Shown here: positions 1-6,780 of the stretch, one piece after another
Layout: each line of letters opens with the position of its first letter
Position numbering within the stretch: position 1 is the stretch's first letter
Assembly: GCF_014638005.1 (NCBI RefSeq)
Contig: NZ_BMFG01000006.1
Coordinates: 62,001-126,000 of the forward strand
DNA from: Flavobacterium orientale
GTDB lineage: Bacteria; Bacteroidota; Bacteroidia; Flavobacteriales; Flavobacteriaceae
Direction of reading: 5' to 3'
Length of the DNA stretch: 64,000 bases
Translations under genes and position numbers: made by a program
The notes under the pieces: model-generated
What the model saw: the letters and a program-made list of their open reading frames with translations, nothing else
What the model was told of the DNA's origin: nothing
Database searches by the model: none

Positions 1-1
1 A

Positions 2-58
2 ATTCAATTGAAGGAAAGAGCTTCTAAACACAGTAAAGCAGCTCAAGCGGAGTTATAA
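2..58 (+). CDS. C-terminal tail of an unidentified protein (partial)
   Basis: An open frame enters from the left edge and ends with TAA at 56-58. The visible 18 residues are basic and polar (IQLKERASKHSKAAQAEL). No family can be assigned from so little. It is called only because the frame is open to the edge and the sequence looks like ordinary coding usage. About 200 bases follow without another gene. Confidence 0.3.
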   Translation: MQLKERASKHSKAAQAEL

Positions 59-260
59 GGTATTTGTGAGAAGTTAGCGTTTTGTTGGGTTTGCAAAGCC
101 GATTAGTAAACTCTTGTTGAACGGAGGTTGTTTTTTATTCTTGATATGAAGTCTAAAACCGAGAGTTGTATTTTTTTGTTAGAATTAGTAATTTAGTAAG
201 CAACTCTATAGTAGGAAACGCATCTATGTATACTAACCTAGGAGTCACATTACGATTATT

Positions 261-869
261 ATGAAACAATTATTACTACTATTATCATTTTTGATTAGCA
301 TCTCCAGTGTAACTGCACAGTTTGATGTAAATAATGCTATTTATACTACGGGCGAATTGAATTTGGGTAATTATATCGGTTTTGACATGAACTTGAATTA
401 TGTCTATCAAGAAAAGTACTCCTTCAAAGTGGGTTATACCGGAAACCTGCGAAAACCAAAATCACAACCGGATGATTATTCCTCGGGATTATCAAGTATT
501 TTTCTTTTTGGATTGGACAATCCCTATGATCAAATGGAAAATTATCAAATAGGTGTTGGAAGAATTTATAAACTCAACAAAAAGGGAACAATCCGATTGA
601 ATGCTTCTTTTGGAATTGGTTATACAGTTATCAGAGAACCTGAGAATTGGGAAAGAGTCAATGATAGTGGCTTTTTAGGAGAAAATTATTCTTGGAATTA
701 TAGTAAATATAACACCGTAAGTCTCATCCTAAATCCTAAAATAGAATTTCCTTTCTCGCGGTTTTACGGACTAACATTGTCGCCTATGCTGCAAATTAAC
801 AAAGACAGGACGTATTTTGGTATAGGAATTGGTCAAATGCTCGGATTGTTGAGAGAAAGAAAGCGTTAG
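261..869 (+). CDS. Secreted or outer-membrane beta-rich protein, unknown function
   Basis: The 202-residue product starts with a signal peptide (basic MKQ, then a run of leucines, cleavage probably after VTAQ near residue 20). The rest alternates aromatic and polar residues in short strands (for example YSFKVGYTG, LNASFGIGYTV) and ends with a strand rich in glycine, which is the look of a small outer-membrane beta barrel. No named family was recognised. It precedes a lipoprotein gene on the same strand with a 47 bp gap, so the two may be cotranscribed. The barrel assignment is inference from composition. Confidence 0.7.
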   Translation: MKQLLLLLSFLISISSVTAQFDVNNAIYTTGELNLGNYIGFDMNLNYVYQEKYSFKVGYTGNLRKPKSQPDDYSSGLSSIFLFGLDNPYDQMENYQIGVGRIYKLNKKGTIRLNASFGIGYTVIREPENWERVNDSGFLGENYSWNYSKYNTVSLILNPKIEFPFSRFYGLTLSPMLQINKDRTYFGIGIGQMLGLLRERKR

Positions 870-916
870 TTACAGACCTGTTTTGTCGACATTGTTCACT
901 AAAAAACACACACAGT

Positions 917-1414
917 ATGAAAACAAAATTAATTTTATTCGGACTCTTTTTAGTGCTACTTGGTTGTGTTAAGAAACAGCAAGATGATTCGGTTGTTGCT
1001 ACTGTGGAGGAATCTGAGGCAGTCAGTTCCGAGCCATCGGTGGTATTTGATGCCACAGCAGCGATATGGACGTATGATTACAATGAGCAAACTCAGCAAC
1101 TTGGTTTAAAGCAATTGCGGCAGGTTGACAATACGACCTTGACGGGAAAGGCGATTGAGGAAATCATAAATACTTCTTGGCCGAAAGTTCAGGTGCAGTT
1201 TATTCGGACTTCAAATGATACGGCTTATGTATCCATTCCAAATAGTACCGTATTGACGCAGCAAATGGGTTCGATGGGAGCGGAAAGTTTTATGGTGACA
1301 ACGACGTATTCGTTTACAGAATTGAAAGGGATTCGTTATGTATCTTTTGATTTTGAGGAAGGCGATCATGCGAGGCCGGGGGTTTATGATCGGAGTTTGG
1401 GGGTGAAGGAATAG
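917..1414 (+). CDS. Lipoprotein, possibly GerMN-like domain
   Basis: The 165-residue product has a lipoprotein signal with lipobox LLGC (cysteine near residue 17), followed by an acidic linker with VEESEAVSSEP. The region from about 45 to 160 has the pattern of a GerMN-like domain: a short strand with TAYVSIPNS, then a MGSMGAESFM segment and a final strand with GIRYVSFDFEEGDHA. The family match is from memory and only moderately sure. It would be anchored in a membrane facing the periplasm. The role is not known. Confidence 0.7.
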   Translation: MKTKLILFGLFLVLLGCVKKQQDDSVVATVEESEAVSSEPSVVFDATAAIWTYDYNEQTQQLGLKQLRQVDNTTLTGKAIEEIINTSWPKVQVQFIRTSNDTAYVSIPNSTVLTQQMGSMGAESFMVTTTYSFTELKGIRYVSFDFEEGDHARPGVYDRSLGVKE

Positions 1415-1445
1415 GTTATGTTAGGATAAGCCTGCGTATTTTTTT

Positions 1446-1490
1446 GCCACGGATTGGACGGATTGAAACAGATGAGGACGGATTTTTTTT
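1446..1490. repeat. Decayed half of a dispersed intergenic repeat
   Basis: The 349-base gap between 1415 and 1763 holds no gene. It contains GCCACGGATT followed by three imperfect copies of a GGACGGATT-like phrase and a T run. Phrases of this kind are common in flavobacterial intergenic gaps, usually as one arm of a long inverted repeat; here the opposite arm is missing. A weak -7-like box TATCTTTA lies at 1723-1730 upstream of the fasciclin gene. Confidence 0.4.
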
Positions 1491-1763
1491 GACTCGAAAA
1501 TATGCGGGGACTACGATTATAGGTAGAGATCTTCGTCTGTACTTTTTGTTTCACAGTGTTTCATGAAGGTTTTAATCCTCTTTCATAAATTTTTGAGCGT
1601 ATCTCAGGGTTTTTCACCAAGTGTAGACCATTTCTTAACTTGCATTACACCTATAGCTCTATTTCTTCTATTACTTTGTTTAATGTTTTGTTAATTTAGT
1701 TAAACAATTGTTTGATAAAATGTATCTTTACTGGAAATAAATACTAATTTAAAAAAAACAAAA

Positions 1764-2342
1764 ATGAAATTAATTAAATCCTTAACCATGTTGTCATTAG
1801 TAGGAGCTATGATGGCTTCTTGTGGTGAAAAGAAAAATGAAGAAACGGTTGATACAGCAGAAGAACTAGTAGAAGAAGCTGTAGTTGTAGAAGAAACGCC
1901 GAATATTGTTGGTGTTGCCTCAGCAAATGCTGATTTTAGTACGTTAGTTGCTGCTGTAGGAGCTGCTAATTTAGTAGAGACATTGAGTGGCGAAGGTCCA
2001 TTTACTGTTTTTGCTCCAACCAATGCTGCGTTTGACAAACTACCTGCGGGAACTGTGGAATCGCTTTTGAAACCGGAAAGTAAAGATAAATTGACTGCGG
2101 TTTTGACTTATCATGTGGTAGCCGGTAAATTTGAAGCGGCTGCAGTAATTGATGCTATTAATTCTAATAACGGTAAGTTTGAAGTTACTACGGTTCAAGG
2201 TGGAAAAATCACGTTGAGTTTAGTTGGTGGAAATGTAGTTTTAACAGATGCAAATGGTGGTACTGCTACTGTTGTTATTGCAGATGTTGCTGCTTCAAAT
2301 GGTGTTATTCATGCGATTGATTCTGTTGTGATGCCAAAATAA
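1764..2342 (+). CDS. Fasciclin (FAS1) domain lipoprotein
   Basis: The 192-residue product has a lipoprotein signal with lipobox MASC (cysteine near residue 20) and an acidic spacer rich in E and V. One FAS1 domain follows from about residue 50 to the end. It carries the usual blocks: FSTLVAAV, the H1 block GPFTVFAPTNAAF, LTYHVVAG, and the closing H2 block ASNGVIHAIDSVVMP. FAS1 domains mediate adhesion or surface interactions. The protein is expected on the cell envelope. A clear rho-independent terminator follows, so it is probably a single-gene transcript. Confidence 0.92.
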   Translation: MKLIKSLTMLSLVGAMMASCGEKKNEETVDTAEELVEEAVVVEETPNIVGVASANADFSTLVAAVGAANLVETLSGEGPFTVFAPTNAAFDKLPAGTVESLLKPESKDKLTAVLTYHVVAGKFEAAAVIDAINSNNGKFEVTTVQGGKITLSLVGGNVVLTDANGGTATVVIADVAASNGVIHAIDSVVMPK

Positions 2343-2367
2343 TAAGAGTGTTGATTTTTAATTCCAG

Positions 2368-2402
2368 AAAAAGCCGTTGCAGTGATGTAATGGCTTTTTT
2401 TT
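2368..2402 (+). terminator. Rho-independent terminator after the FAS1 gene
   Basis: The stem AAAAAGCC (2368-2375) pairs with GGCTTTTT starting at 2392 and runs into a T tract. It starts 25 bases after the fasciclin stop codon. Confidence 0.8.
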
Positions 2403-2421
2403 GTTGTTATCCTCCCCCCAG

Positions 2422-2440
2422 CCCCCTCCAAAGGAGGGGG
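2422..2440. repeat. GC-rich inverted repeat CCCCCTCC-AAA-GGAGGGGG
   Basis: A perfect 8 bp stem with a 3-base loop stands in an otherwise AT-rich gap. The same phrase is a familiar dispersed small repeat in Flavobacteriaceae genomes (recollection, not checked). No T tract follows on either side, so it is not an ordinary terminator. Confidence 0.6.
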
Positions 2441-2537
2441 AGACGATACTGGTGAGGCTTTGTGTAATTATTTTTAGGGTTGAAGGTATATGGTTACTTG
2501 AATAGCTGCGAGAATTTAAAGTTATCGCTTTGCGTCT

Positions 2538-2563
2538 TTGCTCCCGATATTAATCGGGATTGC
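2538..2563. repeat. 18 bp palindrome flanked by TTGC direct repeats
   Basis: TCCCGATATTAATCGGGA (2542-2559) is a perfect palindrome with 7 bp arms and an ATTA centre. TTGC stands immediately on both sides (2538-2541 and 2560-2563). If the palindrome and one TTGC are removed, the flanks join into GCGTCTTTGCGAGAAA, a common phrase in flavobacterial intergenic DNA. This looks like a small insertion with a 4 bp target duplication. Confidence 0.6.
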
Positions 2564-2635
2564 GAGAAAATTAAAGCAATTTTAGAACAAGAGAATAGGT
2601 GAACTTCGCATGATAAACCGTGATTTATTTTAAAT

Positions 2636-2665
2636 AAAAAAATCCTGTCCAGAAGAACAGGATTT
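2636..2665 (-). terminator. Rho-independent terminator of tpiA
   Basis: AAATCCTGT (2640-2648) pairs with ACAGGATTT (2657-2665). On the minus strand the stem is followed by a T tract, and it lies just beyond the tpiA stop codon. Confidence 0.8.
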
Positions 2666-2686
2666 ATAGTTTATAAGTAATCTATT

Positions 2687-3436
2687 TTATGCCAATACAA
2701 TTTTTGTAAAATCTTCACTTTTTAAAGCGGCACCTCCAATGAGTCCGCCGTCTACATCGGGTTTAGAGAATATCTCGGCGGCATTATCCGGTTTTACGCT
2801 TCCTCCGTAAAGAATGCTAACGTTTTCTGAAACGGCATTACCGTAGTTTTTATTGATGGTATTTCTAATAAATTCATGCATTTCTTGTGCTTGTTCCGGT
2901 GTTGCGGTTTCGCCGGTGCCAATGGCCCAAACGGGTTCATAGGCTAAAATAATGTTCTTCCAAGCTGCGGCGTTCAAATGAAATAAGCCGTCTCTCAATT
3001 GGTTTTCTACAACATTAAAATGGTTGCCGTTTAAGCGGTCTTTTAATTCTTCACCAAAACAGAAAATAACTTCCATTTCGTGTTTTAAAGCGGTATCTAC
3101 TTTGTTGGCTAACAATGCATCTGTTTCATGAAAATAGGCCCTACGCTCGGAATGGCCTAGAATAACTGTAGAAACGCCTACGCTTTTTAGCATGTTGGCT
3201 GAAATTTCGCCGGTAAAGGCACCACCTTCTGCTTGGTGCATGTTTTGTGCCGCAACTTCAATGTTGGTAAATTCTAAATGATCTGCCGCAGCTGCCAAAT
3301 TGATAAATGTGGGTGCCACAATCACACGGGTTTCGCAGTCTGTCGGTATGGCTTGTATCAATTCATTGAGTAAATCTTCTGTTTCTTCAGCGTTTTTGTG
3401 CATTTTCCAATTTCCGGCTACAATACGTTGTCTCAT
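2687..3436 (-). CDS. tpiA: Triosephosphate isomerase
   Basis: The 249-residue enzyme interconverts dihydroxyacetone phosphate and glyceraldehyde 3-phosphate in glycolysis and gluconeogenesis. All catalytic landmarks are present: N9 and K11 in GNWKMHKN, H95 in GHSERR, E167 in AYEPVWAIGTG, and the phosphate loop YGGSVKP near 210-216 with the closing GLIGGAAL. The length is normal for the family. The start codon shares one base with the TAA stop of the upstream thioredoxin gene (TAATG), which implies translational coupling. A terminator lies at its 3' end. Confidence 0.98.
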   Translation of the reverse strand: MRQRIVAGNWKMHKNAEETEDLLNELIQAIPTDCETRVIVAPTFINLAAAADHLEFTNIEVAAQNMHQAEGGAFTGEISANMLKSVGVSTVILGHSERRAYFHETDALLANKVDTALKHEMEVIFCFGEELKDRLNGNHFNVVENQLRDGLFHLNAAAWKNIILAYEPVWAIGTGETATPEQAQEMHEFIRNTINKNYGNAVSENVSILYGGSVKPDNAAEIFSKPDVDGGLIGGAALKSEDFTKIVLA

Positions 3437-3936
3437 TAGTTTAGGTTTTTAAGTGTTTCAATCAATTTTTCATCATCGGCTTCAATGGCACGGTATAAGG
3501 CTATTTTACCTGTTGGATCTACGACCATGTATCTCGGAATCCAATCAATGTCAATTGCATCTTTAAAGCCACCGCCTTTCCAGTTGGAGCGAATTAAATA
3601 ATGTTCGCCTTTTACGTTGTATTTTTCAATACCTGTTGCCCAGGTATCCGGGGTTTTGTCATAGGATAAGAACACATAAACTACTTCGGGAAAACGCTCT
3701 TGTAAGCTTTCTACTTTAGGCATACCTTTGATACAATCAGGACACCAGGAAGCCCAAATGTCGATGACGATGGTTTTGCCTTGATAGGTTTTTAAAATTT
3801 TTTCAAATGTGATTTGTTCTCCATTTTGCGTGAGCATTTCTTCGGCTAGGGCTTCAGGGGAGAATTCTGTTTTTTGGGCTTTTGTGCAGGAGGTAATTCC
3901 GAGTAAGAGGCAAAGTGCGAAGATTATTTTTTTCAT
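3436..3936 (-). CDS. TlpA-like thioredoxin-fold lipoprotein
   Basis: The 166-residue product has a lipoprotein signal (lipobox ITSC, cysteine at 17) and a thioredoxin fold with the redox motif WASWCPDC (cysteines 65 and 68). It resembles the TlpA/ResA group, which reduces or exchanges disulfides in the periplasm, for example during cytochrome c maturation. The cis-proline segment DWIPRYMVVDPTG is visible near residue 135. It is the first gene of a two-gene unit with tpiA, overlapping it by one base. Pairing with tpiA is probably positional rather than functional. Confidence 0.9.
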   Translation of the reverse strand: MKKIIFALCLLLGITSCTKAQKTEFSPEALAEEMLTQNGEQITFEKILKTYQGKTIVIDIWASWCPDCIKGMPKVESLQERFPEVVYVFLSYDKTPDTWATGIEKYNVKGEHYLIRSNWKGGGFKDAIDIDWIPRYMVVDPTGKIALYRAIEADDEKLIETLKNLN

Positions 3937-4128
3937 GTTTTTTATTTACAAATTTAATTAAAGTTCGATTATGAAGGTATAAAGAAAATATAAATTAATG
4001 GGTTTTTTACAACGAAAATGTAGAATTTTTTTTGCCACGAAGAAAAGAAGACACTAAGATTATGATTTTTGAAATGGCTACTTCATGAAGGTGGGTTTAA
4101 CAAGGAGCATGATTGATTACAAATTGAA

Positions 4129-5004
4129 CCACATAGCTACATTGGAAAAAGGACATAGAACCAATGCTTGGTTTCTCATAACTGTGTTTACCGGTAACTG
4201 AGTGAAGTATTTTCAACAACTATGAACAACTATGTGTTCTTATGTTGTTAGAGAAAAAACAAACAACAAAAAAATTAAGCCACATAGATACATAGGAAAA
4301 AAGGACATAGAACCAATGCTTGGTTTCTCATAGCTGTGTTTACCTGTAACTGAGTGAAGTATTTTCAACAACTATGAACAACTATGATGCTATGTGGTTA
4401 AAGAAAAAATAAACAACAAAAAAATTAAGCCACATAGATACATAGGAAAAAAGGACATAGAACCAATGCTTGGTTTCTCATAACTGTGTTTACCGGTATA
4501 CTGAGTGAAGTATTTTCAACAACTATGAACAACTATGTGTTCTTATGTTGTTAGAGAAAAAACAAACAACAAAAAAATTAAGCCACATAGATACATAGGA
4601 AAAAAGGACATAGAACCAATGCTTGGTTTCTCATAGCTGTGTTTACCGGTAACTGAGTGAAGTATTTTCAACAACTATGAACAACTATGACGCTATGTGG
4701 TTAAAGAAAAAATAAACAACAAAAAAATTAAGCCACATAGATACATAGGAAAAAAGGACATAGAACCAATGCTTGGTTTCTCATAGCTGTGTTTACCTGT
4801 AACTGAGTGAAGTATTTTCAACAACTATGAATAACTATGACGCTATGTGGTTAAAGAAAAAATAAACAACAAAAAAATTAAGCCACATAGATACATAGGA
4901 CAAAAGGTCATAGAGCCAATGCTTGGTTTCGAATAGCTTACTATGTGTTACTCTAATTGAGCGAAGCGTCTTCAATAACTATGAAAAACTATGTTTCTAT
5001 GTGG
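4129..5004. repeat. Array of six ~150 bp repeat units
   Basis: Units begin with CCACATAG at 4129, 4280, 4430, 4583, 4733 and 4883, giving spacings of 151, 150, 153, 150 and 150 bases. Most carry the second block ACATAGG shortly after, then GGACATAGAACC, a small hairpin AACCAATGCTTGGTT, a GTGTTTACC-GGTAACTGAG block, ACAACTATG twice, and a closing CTATGTGG that is the inverse of the opening tip. Units 1 and 3 share one variant (closing TTATGTTG), and units 2, 4 and 5 another. Unit 6 is the most diverged. There are no unique spacers and no reading frame. The preceding gap (3937-4128) holds only a degenerate GCCACGAAG-type phrase near 4034. Confidence 0.9.
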
Positions 5005-5062
5005 TTAAAAATACTTTTAAACAAACTTAGAACGAAATCTAATATGATTTTTGACAGAATTA

Positions 5063-5473
5063 CTATTGTGGTAGTTTTTTAAAATATTCATTGACATATG
5101 TTTTTTGTCCTTCATTAAAAATATTACTACAATTAAAATTAATCAAAATTCCTTTTGGTGCCTTTAATAGTTTCATATAATTTAAAAGTTGAGCTTCGAT
5201 AACTTTATTGATATCAACAATCGATTTGATTTCAACTACTAGACAATTTTCAACGAACAAATCACATCTGAAATTTAAATCTAATGATTTTCACTTGTAA
5301 ATTACCGGAACTTTCATCTCTGTTATAAAATTTATATTTCTATGTTTTAACTCTTCCACAAGACATTGATGATAAACACTTTCTAACAAACCTCTACCCA
5401 TAAATTTGTGAACTTCTATTGCTGAACCAATAACCTCATAAGTCAATTCATCTAAATATTTTTGAGTTATCAT
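5063..5473 (-). pseudogene. GxxExxY family protein (PD-(D/E)XK nuclease-like), interrupted by one in-frame TGA
   Basis: The frame from ATG 5473 to TAA 5063 encodes 136 codons with a single internal stop, TGA at 5291-5293, and no frameshift. The first half (60 residues) contains LTYEVIGSAIEVHK and the family motif GLLESVY. After the stop the frame continues with DLNFRCDLFVENCLVVEIKS, which holds the D...ExK core expected for a PD-(D/E)XK fold, then AQLLNYMKLL and KGILINFN, both typical of the family. A GGA to TGA change would explain the stop, since the family often has glycine there. The start codon directly abuts an inverted copy of the array tip. Either a recent pseudogene or a sequence error. 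Confidence 0.85.
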
Positions 5474-5493
5474 AAACTATGTCTTTATGTGGT
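5474..5493. repeat. Isolated inverted copy of the array tip
   Basis: Read on the minus strand this is ACCACATAAAGACATAG, close to the CCACATAGATACATAG tip that opens each array unit. It sits in inverted orientation relative to the tip at 4129 and ends directly at the start codon of the GxxExxY gene. It therefore could mark the right end of one element spanning about 4129-5492. Confidence 0.6.
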
Positions 5494-5502
5494 AAAAAAA
5501 AA

Positions 5503-6579
5503 TTAAAACAATCTAATTTTAGGGTCAAGGTAAGCGTAGATCATGTCAACAAGGATGTTGATGACAACAAAGGTTGTGGCAATAACAATCACAGAGCCCA
5601 TGATAACAGGTAAATCCAAATTGTTTAAGGCTTCTACAATTTCTTTACCTAAACCGTTCCAACCGAAAATGTATTCTACAAAAACGGCTCCTGCTAACAT
5701 CGAGGCAAACCAACCGGAGATGGCTGTTACAACAGGGTTTAGTGAATTTTTTAAGGCATGGGTTTTGATGATTTGGTAGGTGTTTAGTCCTTTGGCTTTG
5801 GCGGTTCGGATGTAGTCTTGTCCGAATGTTTCTAATAAGGAATTTCGCATCAATTGAATGACAACTGCCAATGGACGTATGCCTAACACAATTCCCGGTA
5901 GTAGGATGTTTTTCCATTGGATGGTGCTTCCTTCGCCAAAATCATCGACTTCGTATAAACTTCCGGTCATGTTGAGTCCCGTGTAGTGGTGCCACACAAA
6001 ACCAAACAACCACGCAAAAAGAATGGCACTGAAAAAGGAGGGAATACTCATACCTAGGGTACTCAATAAAGCAATCATACGGTCGAGCAGCGTGTCTTTG
6101 TAAAGTGCTGAAATAATTCCGAGAAAAATACCAACAACTATAGCAATGACAATGGCAAAAACCGCTAGTACAAATGTGTTGGGTAAGGTGTTGCCGATAA
6201 CGGCGGTTACTTTTTTTCCGCTTTTTTGAAAGCTTTCTCTCAAGTAAGGGGTTTTTATTGCTAAGGTGGTAGCACTGATGGTTACTAGCTTTTGGGCGTT
6301 GTATTTTCCTTCAGCTAAAAAGGTGTAATCGGATTCGTTTTTACTGTGAAAGGAAAGGGGCGACAAGTCGTTTAGGTAATATAAATATTGTGTCATCACG
6401 GGTTTGTCGAAACCGTATTTCTTTTTTACTAACGCCAATTGTTCGGAGTTTTCGTTTTGGTCCAGCATCATTCGAGCCGGATCGCCGGGTAACACGGTAA
6501 ACAGAAAAAAGATTACGGTAATCACCCCAAAAAGGGTGAGTAACGCATAACCGATTTTATGAAACAAATAACGAATCAA
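5503..6579 (-). CDS. Peptide/nickel-type ABC transporter permease (DppB/OppB family)
   Basis: The 358-residue inner-membrane protein has the family's N-terminal membrane helix (near 7-27, with VITVIFFLFTVLPGDPAR), a periplasmic insert to about residue 125, and five more helices. The permease signature lies around 265-300 (DYIRTAKAKGLNTYQII, then HALKNSLNPVVTAISGW), where it contacts the ATPase. It normally forms a dimer with a second permease, neither of which nor the ATPases is next to it here. The start is TTG at 6579, overlapping the stop of the upstream gene as TTGA, so translation is likely coupled. Confidence 0.93.
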   Translation of the reverse strand: MIRYLFHKIGYALLTLFGVITVIFFLFTVLPGDPARMMLDQNENSEQLALVKKKYGFDKPVMTQYLYYLNDLSPLSFHSKNESDYTFLAEGKYNAQKLVTISATTLAIKTPYLRESFQKSGKKVTAVIGNTLPNTFVLAVFAIVIAIVVGIFLGIISALYKDTLLDRMIALLSTLGMSIPSFFSAILFAWLFGFVWHHYTGLNMTGSLYEVDDFGEGSTIQWKNILLPGIVLGIRPLAVVIQLMRNSLLETFGQDYIRTAKAKGLNTYQIIKTHALKNSLNPVVTAISGWFASMLAGAVFVEYIFGWNGLGKEIVEALNNLDLPVIMGSVIVIATTFVVINILVDMIYAYLDPKIRLF

Positions 6580-6779
6580 GGTTGTTTGTCTTTTTTAAAA
6601 TGATTTACTGTTCGTGCAATCAAACCTCCAATCGCTAAAAATAAAATAAGAATCCCTAAAATAATGGTAACATATTTAGGTAAAAAGTCGCTTTGTTCAT
6701 GAATGGTCAGCAAACGAATGCCAATATAAATCATGAACAAGGAAGCGATGATGTTTCCTAGTGTGAAAATGGGTTTCAT
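6576..6779 (-). CDS. Small membrane protein with two transmembrane helices
   Basis: The 67-residue product has two hydrophobic helices (about 7-26 and 36-56) and ends in a basic, polar tail (NHFKKDKQP). It is tightly packed in an operon: one base separates it from the DoxX-like gene upstream, and its stop overlaps the permease start. The family is not recognised. The tight packing supports it being a real gene. Confidence 0.75.
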   Translation of the reverse strand: MKPIFTLGNIIASLFMIYIGIRLLTIHEQSDFLPKYVTIILGILILFLAIGGLIARTVNHFKKDKQP

Positions 6780-6780
6780 C

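Noticed and set aside
796..1056. Minus-strand 86-codon frame at the lipoprotein junction
   Set aside because: It overlaps two well-supported plus-strand genes and has no signal of its own.
4129..5004. CRISPR array
   Set aside because: The units are ~150 bases long and similar over their whole length; there are no short repeats with unique spacers and no cas genes nearby.
5063..5473. Selenocysteine or programmed read-through at the TGA
   Set aside because: No selenocysteine-type stem-loop was seen after the codon, the position is not a cysteine-type site in the family, and a second gene in the window is stopped by TAA instead. A mutation or error is simpler.
3937..5502. Insertion sequence
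   Set aside because: No transposase frame exists in the segment; only a nuclease-like gene and repeats. It is reported as a possible element, not as an IS.
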